A stretch of DNA of 64,000 nt, taken from an uncultured Tenacibaculum sp. Lineage in GTDB: Bacteria > Bacteroidota > Bacteroidia > Flavobacteriales > Flavobacteriaceae. A model generated the notes under the pieces. The model was not told the DNA's origin. It did no database searches and was given only the letters and a program-made list of their open reading frames with translations. Every line of letters begins with the position of its first letter. Position 1 is the stretch's first letter. Of this stretch, positions 45,682 to 53,474 are shown piece by piece. Position numbers and translations under genes: made by a program. The DNA is taken from assembly GCF_947495995.1 (NCBI RefSeq), contig NZ_CANMAX010000002.1:558001-622000 (forward strand), in the 5' to 3' direction.

Positions 45682-46452
45682 TCAAACTCCCATCCAAGTA
45701 TTAAATGATGCTGTACTATTTTGACTAGTTTTTAACACATGTGATTTGATATGAATTGCCACAGTATTTTTGGTATAACGACTTATTTTTTCGATATAAT
45801 TTCTATTAATCAACTCACTCCTATTGATTTTAAAAAACGAAGTCGGATTAAGCATTTCTTGTACTTCTTTAAGCGTTGTTTGATTTAGCAGATGTTTCTT
45901 ATTGTTTTGATCATAAGCAAACACAACTCCGTAATCTGATTGAATGAAAATAATATCTTCAACTTTTAGAAAGTAAATATCACTGTTAGATTTAACAGAT
46001 ATATATTCTTTATAATTTGGCTTCACTTCAATCTTACTCTGATAATAAGCATCTAATTTTTTAAAAATATCGTTATGATTTACTTCTGTCTTATTTACCA
46101 ATGAAGTATATTTTTTCCAAGCTTTTTCGAAGCGTGTAAAGGAATAAGGTTTTAATAAATATTCTATTCCGCTGGTTTCAAACGCATTCATCCAAAACTG
46201 ATCATAAGCAGTTGCAAATATGATTGGAAAATCAACAGCTATCTGATTGTAAACATCAAAAACATTTCCGTCTCGTAATTCTATATCAGAAAAAATTAAA
46301 TCAATATCTGGAGAAGTTTTAAAGAAAGATTGAGTTTCGTCTACAGTTTCTATTTCTTTTATAATTTCAATAGGTTCATTTACTTTTTCTAAATACCTCT
46401 TTAACTTTTTTCTAGCCGGAGCTTCATCTTCTATTATTACAACTCTAATCAT
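45682..46452 (-). CDS. LytTR-type response regulator
   Basis: The 256-residue protein has a receiver domain (EDEAPARKKLKRYL, phosphorylation Asp in IDLIFSDIELRDG, Lys in EYLLKPYSF) and a C-terminal LytTR DNA-binding domain (YISVKSNSDIYFLKVEDIIF, FFKINRSELINRNYIEKISR). LytTR proteins bind pairs of direct repeats about two turns apart. Such repeats lie just beyond its 3' end and 2 kb upstream, in front of two related small RNA candidates. It overlaps the kinase gene by 8 bp. Confidence 0.94.
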   Translation of the reverse strand: MIRVVIIEDEAPARKKLKRYLEKVNEPIEIIKEIETVDETQSFFKTSPDIDLIFSDIELRDGNVFDVYNQIAVDFPIIFATAYDQFWMNAFETSGIEYLLKPYSFTRFEKAWKKYTSLVNKTEVNHNDIFKKLDAYYQSKIEVKPNYKEYISVKSNSDIYFLKVEDIIFIQSDYGVVFAYDQNNKKHLLNQTTLKEVQEMLNPTSFFKINRSELINRNYIEKISRYTKNTVAIHIKSHVLKTSQNSTASFNTWMGV

Positions 46453-47494
46453 AACTATTTGTTTTAATAAGTGGTAAAATCACAGTAAAAGCACTTCCTG
46501 CATCTTGAATTTCAATTGGCTTTTTTGTCAGTAATTCAAACTGTTTATTTAGGTTTTTTAAAGCCACTCCATTACTTTTTTTCTTTCTCTTTAATTCAAC
46601 TTTATTATTACTAACTTTTACTCCATTTTCTAGAGTAACTGTAACAATAACAGGATTTTGTTTTGTTCCTAAATTATGCAATATGGCGTTTTCTATTAAT
46701 ACTTGTAGACAAAACGGCGGAACTATAATCCTTGAATTTTTAATTTCGTTAGTGATATTTAATTGATAATATCCCTCATATTTTTTTTCCATTAGCTCAA
46801 AATAGTTTTGAGTAAATATCAATTCCTTTTCAATTTCTATAAGTTCACTTTCTGCGCTATTTAAAGCATAACGATATAATTCAGAAAAACTACTTAAAAA
46901 ATCTGAAGCTTTATCTTGATCTTCTTCTATTAATTGATCTAAAATATTAAGGTTATTAAAGAGAAAATGTGGATTTAACTGAGCCTTTAATTGTTGAATT
47001 TTACTTTTAGAATTAGTTATTTCATATTCGTTCAACCTTTTACGGTACTTACTATTATCCTTAGAATATAGATATGCCAATGAAATTCCTCCGAAGATTA
47101 CAAAGTCTATTGTCTGATAAAAAAGCCTGTATGTAATCATAAATGAAGAATTAAAATTTCTCGAAAATGTATTAAAAATTAGAGAAATCAGAATTCCGAA
47201 AATATTGGCTGATAGTATATAAAACACGTAACTTATCAAGAAAAAGTTTATGTATCTTTTTACTGAAGAAACTTCGTTAGTTTCGTTTTTATTAACTTTT
47301 CTCTTTACAAAATCTGTTAACAAAAAAATGAGAAATGCTCCTATAAAAACCCAAATTGGAGCATCTAAATGAAAAACAAAATCTTGCCAAGAATTTGCGC
47401 TACCAATATTATTTTTAAGGGTAAATAACCAGGAAAAAATAAATAAGAAAAGAATGAAATTCTTATTTTCTTTATAAAACTCAACTACTTTCAT
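46445..47494 (-). CDS. LytS/YehU-type sensor histidine kinase
   Basis: The 349-residue protein has four membrane helices in its first half, a short coiled coil and the His_kinase domain with the phospho-His in LKAQLNPHFLFNNLNIL, followed by an ATPase domain (VPPFCLQVLIENAILHN; GVALKNLNKQFELL). It has no separate sensor domain. ATG 47494 is chosen because the longer frame starts with TTG inside the previous gene and would translate an 18-bp-stem inverted repeat. Confidence 0.92.
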   Translation of the reverse strand: MKVVEFYKENKNFILFLFIFSWLFTLKNNIGSANSWQDFVFHLDAPIWVFIGAFLIFLLTDFVKRKVNKNETNEVSSVKRYINFFLISYVFYILSANIFGILISLIFNTFSRNFNSSFMITYRLFYQTIDFVIFGGISLAYLYSKDNSKYRKRLNEYEITNSKSKIQQLKAQLNPHFLFNNLNILDQLIEEDQDKASDFLSSFSELYRYALNSAESELIEIEKELIFTQNYFELMEKKYEGYYQLNITNEIKNSRIIVPPFCLQVLIENAILHNLGTKQNPVIVTVTLENGVKVSNNKVELKRKKKSNGVALKNLNKQFELLTKKPIEIQDAGSAFTVILPLIKTNSYD

Positions 47495-47509
47495 GCTTGG
47501 TAAATATAG

Positions 47510-47551
47510 GCATTTGCAAAGAAGAAAAACTAGTTTCTTGTTTGCAAATGC
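47510..47551 (-). promoter_or_regulatory. Large inverted repeat in the leader of the kinase gene
   Basis: Two 18-base arms with one mismatch (outer GCATTTGCAAA and TTTGCAAATGC) enclose a 6-base loop. It fills most of the 74-bp gap between the kinase and the upstream gene. No T run follows on the minus strand, so it is not a standard terminator; a leader hairpin, processing site or dimer-binding site is possible. Confidence 0.6.
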
Positions 47552-47568
47552 ATTATGAATAGAATAAT

Positions 47569-48309
47569 TTAATTTGGCCAAGAATTAACTACATCTCCTT
47601 TTTCATTGTAAGCTTCAAGCTTAACATTATTATTTTCATCAATAGCAAATTTAGCTCTTGGTCTTCCTTTATCATCGTATAAAAACAATCCGTTTTGTCT
47701 TCCAGGAGTTTGTCCTAATGCAACTCTTCTTACAGAACCTATCATTCCTTTTTTCCAATACTCTCTGAATTTTTTCTTACGCTCTTTCGGATCTTTAATA
47801 GCTTGTAACTCTTCATTTATTTTCATTGTATTAGCATGAGTTTCATTATCTCCACGATCGTTAAAAACTAATGATCCAGACTTATAACGCTTCTCTCCTA
47901 CTTGATTATCTGTAGTTTTTAACTGCATTACCTGATCTCCATCGTATTGATCGTAAGTAAGTGAAAGTCCTGAACTATGCCCATTCTTTGTTTTATTTCC
48001 ATCGTAAATAAATCCTCCACATTCTTTACCATCTTCCGTATAAAATAACATTCCAGCTCGCTTTGTACGCTTATGATAAACTATTCCATTTACTTCATCT
48101 CCTTTACTCGGAAAATGATTAGCATTTGTAATTACCATTTTTACAGTTCCATCATTTTCTACAATATTAATTCGCTCAACATCAATAGTTCCGAATTTAT
48201 TGTTACCATTATATTTTGTGAAAGCTAAAGAGGCAAAAGTTATAATTCCTAAAGCTGTTGTGATTGCGAATGTTCTTAAAAAAATAAGTTCTTTTGTTGT
48301 ATTTATCAT
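47569..48309 (-). CDS. Hypothetical membrane-anchored protein before the kinase
   Basis: I do not recognise this 246-residue protein. It has one N-terminal hydrophobic segment (about 8-28, LIFLRTFAITTALGIITFAS) followed by an extracytoplasmic beta-rich domain with repeated VKMVI-, GMLFYTEDGKECGGFIYDG- and GLFLYDDKGRPRAKFAID-type strands. These look like a repeated beta-hairpin fold. Position directly upstream of the histidine kinase on the same strand suggests a sensory or target role (inference). ATG 48309 follows the -7 box at 48342-48349. Confidence 0.7.
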   Translation of the reverse strand: MINTTKELIFLRTFAITTALGIITFASLAFTKYNGNNKFGTIDVERINIVENDGTVKMVITNANHFPSKGDEVNGIVYHKRTKRAGMLFYTEDGKECGGFIYDGNKTKNGHSSGLSLTYDQYDGDQVMQLKTTDNQVGEKRYKSGSLVFNDRGDNETHANTMKINEELQAIKDPKERKKKFREYWKKGMIGSVRRVALGQTPGRQNGLFLYDDKGRPRAKFAIDENNNVKLEAYNEKGDVVNSWPN

Positions 48310-48341
48310 CGTGTTTCGTTTTTTAGTTATTAATGACACTT

Positions 48342-48349
48342 CAAAACTA
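48342..48349 (-). promoter_or_regulatory. Promoter -7 box of the orphan-kinase-LytTR operon
   Basis: The minus strand reads TAGTTTTG, matching TAnnTTTG, 33 bp upstream of ATG 48309. Confidence 0.5.
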
Positions 48350-48502
48350 CGTGGATCATAAAACGTGAAAAATTACTTTCTAATGAATGCAGGAAAAATT
48401 CAAAAGAACTAAGGAAAAAATCTATAAAAAGAAATCCATATGATTATCAATAATCAGTTTCACTGATGATTTTGTATCTATTTCCGTTAACTAAGTCACG
48501 TT

Positions 48503-48532
48503 TACTCAATAAAAAACCACTTACACTCAATA
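48503..48532 (+). promoter_or_regulatory. Two 21-bp-spaced direct repeats upstream of sRNA copy 2
   Basis: TACTCAATA (48503) and CACTCAATA (48524) are 21 bp apart, and the second ends 4 bp before the -33 TTG, exactly as in copy 1. A third repeat is not visible here. The remaining sequence from 48350 to 48502 in this 411-bp gap shows no gene. Confidence 0.65.
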
Positions 48533-48536
48533 TGGA

Positions 48537-48567
48537 TTGTAAACTCTTCATGTATGCTATACATTTG
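48537..48567 (+). promoter_or_regulatory. Promoter of sRNA copy 2
   Basis: TTG at 48537-48539, a 20-bp spacer and TACATTTG at 48560-48567. The -7 box sits in a 17-bp block (CTATACATTTGAATTGA) identical to copy 1. Confidence 0.7.
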
Positions 48568-48571
48568 AATT

Positions 48572-48718
48572 GAAAAGGAAAATAAATTAGTTGAGAAAAA
48601 TGGAATAAAAGAAATGAATTAGAAATTAAAAAAATTGCTAGAAAAAGACAGTATAATTTAAAGTTTGTACAGAGATTTACAAAACCCACCAAGATGCTAT
48701 GATTTGGTGGGTTTTGTT
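48572..48718 (+). ncRNA. Candidate sibling small RNA, copy 2
   Basis: The second copy has the same promoter, body and terminator order as copy 1 and about the same length (roughly 147 nt; 5' end estimated). Positions 48607-48646 are identical to copy 1, and the flanks differ by substitutions and single-base indels, which argues against a conserved peptide. It lies convergent to the beta-lactamase-like gene and divergent to the orphan-kinase-LytTR operon. Base-pairing targets are unknown. Confidence 0.65.
48681..48715. terminator. Terminator of sRNA copy 2
   Basis: AAAACCCACCAA (48681-48692) pairs with TTGGTGGGTTTT (48704-48715); the loop again holds GCTATG. Compared with copy 1 one T-A pair is C-G, a compensated change that supports a real hairpin. 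It also serves the convergent gene whose stop is at 48721. Confidence 0.85.
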
Positions 48719-48720
48719 AT

Positions 48721-49569
48721 TTAATTTAAATATATTCCTATATTTTCAAAAGCTTTGAATGTTATTTCTTTTCTGATTTTAGGAAACAATTTCATATCAA
48801 AAGTTGTTGTTGGTTCTACATTGGTAGCAAAAAAGAAAACATTATTTTTTGCTTCTACATAGCCAACAAACCAACCATTATTAATATTATTATAGATAGA
48901 CCAACCTGTTTTTCCGCTTAACTTTACTCCTTCTTTATCTTTCATTACAATCATATTTTTCATAATACTATCTGTTCGTTTAGAGATAGGTAGTTGTTTT
49001 TTATAAAAACGTTGTAGAAAATCAATTTGTTGAAATTGAGTTATTTTTGAATTTCCTTGAAGCCAGAACAAATCAATATTTGTGCTATCAACTTTTATGT
49101 CACCATAATTGAGTTTTTCAAGGTATTTCTTCATTCGCTTTACTCCTATTTTTCTAGCTATTTCTTGATAACAAGGAACACAAGAATAATGAAATGCTTG
49201 TTTAAAATATAAATCTTGTTCCCAGATTTTTAATCGTCTATCTTCCCCATTCCATTTAAAAATAGTACTGTCATTTTCTACAACACTTGTTTCTAAAGCT
49301 ATTATTGAATTCGGAATTTTATAGGTAGACGCTGGTAATTTTCCTGTTCTTGCCCAATAAAAATCATTAGATAAAAACTGTCTTTTGTTGGAATCATAAA
49401 TTAAAATAGATCCTTTTAATTTAGCTTCATCAATTATTTTTTGAAATTTTTCTGAAACAATTTCTTTATTGGCAGTTGATTCTTCTTTACTAGTAATTTC
49501 CTTTGATTGTTTTTCTTGTTTACAAGACAGTATCAATAAAAAAACGAAAAGTATTCTTAATATTTTCAT
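48721..49569 (-). CDS. Class D (OXA-like) beta-lactamase family lipoprotein
   Basis: The 282-residue protein has a lipoprotein signal (LFVFLLILSC) and the class D motif set: STYK with the active Ser (usually STFK), the SxV motif in HYSCVPCYQEIARKIG, YGD where YGN is usual, and KTG in LSGKTGWSIYNN followed by GWFVGYVE. All catalytic residues that I can place are present, so penicillin hydrolysis is plausible. A BlaR-type sensor origin is unlikely because there is no membrane helix. An intrinsic chromosomal gene fits the surroundings. Confidence 0.88.
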   Translation of the reverse strand: MKILRILFVFLLILSCKQEKQSKEITSKEESTANKEIVSEKFQKIIDEAKLKGSILIYDSNKRQFLSNDFYWARTGKLPASTYKIPNSIIALETSVVENDSTIFKWNGEDRRLKIWEQDLYFKQAFHYSCVPCYQEIARKIGVKRMKKYLEKLNYGDIKVDSTNIDLFWLQGNSKITQFQQIDFLQRFYKKQLPISKRTDSIMKNMIVMKDKEGVKLSGKTGWSIYNNINNGWFVGYVEAKNNVFFFATNVEPTTTFDMKLFPKIRKEITFKAFENIGIYLN

Positions 49570-49584
49570 AGTTGAATTTAAAAA

Positions 49585-49613
49585 AAATAGCCCAGAAAGA
49601 TTCTGAGCTATTT
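49585..49613 (-). terminator. Terminator of the prolyl oligopeptidase gene
   Basis: AAATAGCCCAGAA pairs with TTCTGAGCTATTT around a 3-base loop; the only mismatch is a G-U pair on the minus strand, followed there by T residues. Almost the same hairpin recurs at 51960. Confidence 0.8.
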
Positions 49614-49636
49614 ATATAATTGAAATATAGTATTAA

Positions 49637-51820
49637 TTATTTTTTTACTTCGAAACCAGGATGCCCAACTTGAGCAAAAGCAAAGGCTAAAAGGTTTGAT
49701 AATTCACGATAGATTTTTAATTCTGCTTCATTAACTCCATGTCCTTTATTTGATTGCACATAAAAAATAATTGGCTTATCTGATTTATTTTTCTCTTGTA
49801 ATCTAGCTGCAAATTTACCTGGAGCCCAAGGAACAACTCTTAAATCATTTAATCCTGCGGTTATAATTGTTGCAGGATATTTTTCATTTTCTTTTATTTT
49901 AGAATAAGCGTCCATTTCTAATAATGCTGAGCATTCTTCTGGATTTTTATACGTACCAAACTCTTTAACGTTATTTGCTCCATTAGGTCCTTCTTCATTT
50001 CTTAACATGTTTAAAGTACCAACTCTTAATAAGGACACAGCGTATAAGTCTGGTCTTTCAGTTATGCTTCTACCAGCCATTATTCCTCCTGCACTAGTAC
50101 CAGTAATTACAGTCTTCTTGTTTGATGTATACTTTTCATTAATCATATATTCAGTACAAGAAATCATATCTTTCCATGTATTTGGCTTGTTTTGTTTTTT
50201 ACCTCCCAAATACCAAGCACTTCCTTTTTCTCCACCACCTCTAACATGAGCAATAGCTATAATGCCACCTTGTTCTACCCATGTTAATCTGCTTTCAGAA
50301 AATCCAGGAGTGTAACTTCTACCATAAGATCCGTAAGCTAATAATAACGTAGGATTACTACCATCTCTTTTTATATCCTTTTTATGGATAATTGATAAAG
50401 GAATTTTTTCTCCATCATGAGCCGTAACTTCTACTTCTTTTACTGTAAAATTTTCAAATTCTGGATACGTTGCTACAGGTGATAACTCCTCTGGTGTAAA
50501 CTTTTTCTCATTAAAATCGTACTTGAAACGTCGTAGTTTATTTAACCAACCCCTAGTGAAAACCCAAAGATCTGGCTTACTAGAAGATAAATTACCAATA
50601 TAAGAGCTAGCTGCACTCATTGGTAATTCTATTTCTGTAGATTTATTATTTTTAAAATGATACAGTTTCGCTTTTACTCCATTGATAGAAGTTGTGTAGA
50701 ATAAACCTACAGAAGTAATTACAAAACTTTTTATTACTTCTCCTTCTTTAGGACTTATTAATGTATTATCCTTAGTCCACTCAATTTTATTAAGATCTGT
50801 TTTTATAATTTCATAATTCGCATTATTAATTGCCGTTAGAGCAAATACACTATCATTATGAATTATAACTTTCTTAATTTTATCTTCTTTTTTAACTAAA
50901 GGAAGCCATTTTACATTCTTTTTATTGAAAAAGTTTGACGATAAACAATAATATCTATCAGAATAAGCAGTAGCACCTCCTTTTCTACCAATCACATATT
51001 TATCATTGCTTCTATCTACACTTACGAAAGGTAGATCTGAATTTGTAAGATTTAACTCAGGAGCAGTTTCTTTACTAAAAAGTGTTTCTTTTTTAGACGC
51101 AGGCCATCCTAATTTATATAAAATTACACTCATGTTTTTAAAATGATCATCGGATGCTTTATAATTATCTGCAAAAGATGTAAAATATATACCTGTATTA
51201 TCTTTTAACCATGATAATCCACTCCAAAAATTTGGAATACCATCTATTAAAACTTTTTGAGTTTCAATGTCGATTATAAGTACCTCTGAATATTCTTTAT
51301 CTGCATGAGTTAATGCTATAGCTACTTTTTTACCATCCCAACTTGGTGCATAAGATCGAATCACATAATTCTTTTTATCACCTTTTTTATATTCCTGAGA
51401 ATTAAAGATAAATTGCTCTTCTTCATTTAATGAGTTTCTCTTACATAAAATCACCTTATTTTCTTTGACATATTGCTTTAAATAAAAGTAATTTCCATTA
51501 TCTAACATCCAAATAGTCTTGGTCTCAAATTCACTTCTTGAGGCATAGGAAGTCATCTTTTTGTATAAAGTTTCACTTCCTTTTACTTTATTCAAATAGT
51601 TATTTGCATAAGTTTCTTGATCTTCAAACCATTTAATGACCGAAGAATCTTTAAGGTTTTCTAAATTTCTATAATCATCTGTCACTGAAACCCCACAGTA
51701 TTCTTCCGTTACTGGTTCTTTTTCTATTTTAGGATAATTATAAGCATTTTTTTTAGGTGTAGTATTGTTACAGGATATAATCGTTAGTAACAAAACGAAA
51801 ATTGAAATTACTTTTTTCAT
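49637..51820 (-). CDS. Prolyl oligopeptidase family (S9A) lipoprotein
   Basis: The 727-residue protein begins with a lipoprotein signal (FVLLLTIISC), then an N-terminal segment (VTDDYRNLENLKDSSVIKWF), a seven-bladed propeller and the hydrolase domain with Ser in GTSAGG, Asp in NDLRVVPW and His in KGHGVNE. It should cleave short peptides after Pro in the periplasm or at the cell surface. Confidence 0.94.
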   Translation of the reverse strand: MKKVISIFVLLLTIISCNNTTPKKNAYNYPKIEKEPVTEEYCGVSVTDDYRNLENLKDSSVIKWFEDQETYANNYLNKVKGSETLYKKMTSYASRSEFETKTIWMLDNGNYFYLKQYVKENKVILCKRNSLNEEEQFIFNSQEYKKGDKKNYVIRSYAPSWDGKKVAIALTHADKEYSEVLIIDIETQKVLIDGIPNFWSGLSWLKDNTGIYFTSFADNYKASDDHFKNMSVILYKLGWPASKKETLFSKETAPELNLTNSDLPFVSVDRSNDKYVIGRKGGATAYSDRYYCLSSNFFNKKNVKWLPLVKKEDKIKKVIIHNDSVFALTAINNANYEIIKTDLNKIEWTKDNTLISPKEGEVIKSFVITSVGLFYTTSINGVKAKLYHFKNNKSTEIELPMSAASSYIGNLSSSKPDLWVFTRGWLNKLRRFKYDFNEKKFTPEELSPVATYPEFENFTVKEVEVTAHDGEKIPLSIIHKKDIKRDGSNPTLLLAYGSYGRSYTPGFSESRLTWVEQGGIIAIAHVRGGGEKGSAWYLGGKKQNKPNTWKDMISCTEYMINEKYTSNKKTVITGTSAGGIMAGRSITERPDLYAVSLLRVGTLNMLRNEEGPNGANNVKEFGTYKNPEECSALLEMDAYSKIKENEKYPATIITAGLNDLRVVPWAPGKFAARLQEKNKSDKPIIFYVQSNKGHGVNEAELKIYRELSNLLAFAFAQVGHPGFEVKK

Positions 51821-51959
51821 TATTTTTAGGTTAATTAAAAGTCTAGAAAATAATAAGTATTGACTTATTATTTGGTTGATTAGCCCACTAAAGTAAGAAA
51901 AAAGATAGTATTTAATTATAGTCTAAATTTTTACTATTCATTAAGTTTTAAACAAAAAA

Positions 51960-51985
51960 AATAGCCCAGAAAACTCTGAGCTATT
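51960..51985 (-). terminator. Terminator of the MoxR-like operon
   Basis: AATAGCCCAGA pairs with TCTGAGCTATT around AAAC, with a G-U pair on the minus strand and a T run after it. It is a near copy of the terminator at 49585, in the same orientation. Confidence 0.8.
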
Positions 51986-52007
51986 AAAATTTTATCTGTT
52001 GTACGAA

Positions 52008-53471
52008 TTAAATTCCTCTTATATAATTCGCTAAAGGATCATTAAATTGAAAACCTTTAGTAAAACGTTCTTTGTTTAAAATTTTAAACTCTGATAAAGC
52101 CCAAAGTATAAACTCTTTTAAGAAATACAGATCTTCTTGTGGAAATTCTGGTTGATATTTTTTAATCAAAGAATTCAACGGAGTAATTGTATCTAACTGT
52201 TCTGTAAAATATTTATCATCCATATCATCTAACAATTCAATAGCATCTTTTGAATAGAACCATTGCGAAATATCATCATATGGAGTTTCTTCGTCTTCTC
52301 TTTTTAGTTTTTTAATCTCTGGGAATAATTCAACAAAAAATGATTTTACCGCATTACTTATTAAAGTTTGTGCAACTACATCGGCTCCTTCTTGCTCGCC
52401 TTCGTAAACCAATTCTATTTTTCCAGTAATTGCTGGAATTGTACCAAAGAAATCTAGTAAGCGAATCGATGTTTTTTCATCTTCTGTCAATAAACTTCTT
52501 CGTTCGGCAGTACTTAATAAGTTCTCAAAAATAGAAATACTCATACGGGCACTAACACCACTTTTAGCATCTACATATTCACTATCACGAGCTTCAAAAC
52601 TAATTTGTTCTACCAAGCGCTTTGCTAGTTGTGGTACGTGAACTGTATCTTTTTGTCCTTGTAAAATTTTAGCTTCTTGTTCTGTAATCTTTTCTGCAAT
52701 TTCTACAGACTTCGGATAATGCGTTAAAATTTGAGATCCAATTCTATCTTTTAACGGAGTTACAATACTACCTCTATTTGTATAATCTTCTGGATTTGCT
52801 GTAAACACAAACTGAATATCTAATGGCAAACGTAGTTTAAAGCCTCGTATTTGAATATCTCCTTCTTGAAGTATATTGAATAACGAAACTTGAATTCTTG
52901 CTTGCAAATCCGGAATTTCATTAATTACAAAAATGCATCGATTAGCTCTTGGAATCATTCCGAAGTGAATCACACGATCATCTGCGTAATTTAATTTTAA
53001 ATTCATCGCTTTGATTGGATCAATATCTCCAATTAAATCTGCAACAGTTACATCTGGTGTTGCTAATTTCTCAAAGAAACGCTCATCTCTATGCAACCAA
53101 GTGATTGGTGTTTCATCTCCTTTTTCTGAAATCAACTCTTTGGCAAAACGTGATAACGGTTTAAAAGGATCATCATTAATTTCAGAACCTTCTACTACTG
53201 GAATATACTCATCTAAAAGTGTTACCATTAAACGAGCTAATCTCGTTTTAGCTTGTCCTCTTAATCCTAGTAAATTAATATTATGTTTTGATAAAATTGC
53301 TGTTTCTAACTCTGGAATAACAGAATTTTCGTAACCCCAAACTCCTTCAAAAACAGTTTCTTGATTTTTTAATTTTTTAATTAAGTTATTTCTTAATTCA
53401 TCTTTAATATCAACAGATTTATATCCTGCTTCTTTTAAAGCGCCTAATGTTTTTATATCGGTAAACTTCAT
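52008..53471 (-). CDS. MoxR/magnesium-chelatase-like AAA ATPase
   Basis: The 487-residue protein has an AAA+ module with Walker A-like GLRGQAKTRLAR (Ala replaces the usual second Gly before Lys), Walker B region CIFVINEIPDL (Asn-Glu in place of Asp-Glu), and sensor 1 FVFTANPEDY. It resembles the ChlI/MoxR group that remodels VWA partners. The partner gene is 3 bp upstream. The target complex is unknown. Confidence 0.88.
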   Translation of the reverse strand: MKFTDIKTLGALKEAGYKSVDIKDELRNNLIKKLKNQETVFEGVWGYENSVIPELETAILSKHNINLLGLRGQAKTRLARLMVTLLDEYIPVVEGSEINDDPFKPLSRFAKELISEKGDETPITWLHRDERFFEKLATPDVTVADLIGDIDPIKAMNLKLNYADDRVIHFGMIPRANRCIFVINEIPDLQARIQVSLFNILQEGDIQIRGFKLRLPLDIQFVFTANPEDYTNRGSIVTPLKDRIGSQILTHYPKSVEIAEKITEQEAKILQGQKDTVHVPQLAKRLVEQISFEARDSEYVDAKSGVSARMSISIFENLLSTAERRSLLTEDEKTSIRLLDFFGTIPAITGKIELVYEGEQEGADVVAQTLISNAVKSFFVELFPEIKKLKREDEETPYDDISQWFYSKDAIELLDDMDDKYFTEQLDTITPLNSLIKKYQPEFPQEDLYFLKEFILWALSEFKILNKERFTKGFQFNDPLANYIRGI

Positions 53472-53474
53472 AAT

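Noticed and set aside
47495..47581. N-terminal extension of the histidine kinase
   Set aside because: It would begin with TTG, overlap the upstream stop and translate through the large inverted repeat; ATG 47494 gives a normal membrane-first kinase.
48447..48692. 81-codon ORF on the minus strand across sRNA copy 2
   Set aside because: Copy 1 has stops and single-base indels in the matching frame, so the frame is not conserved; the sequence is explained by the plus-strand element.
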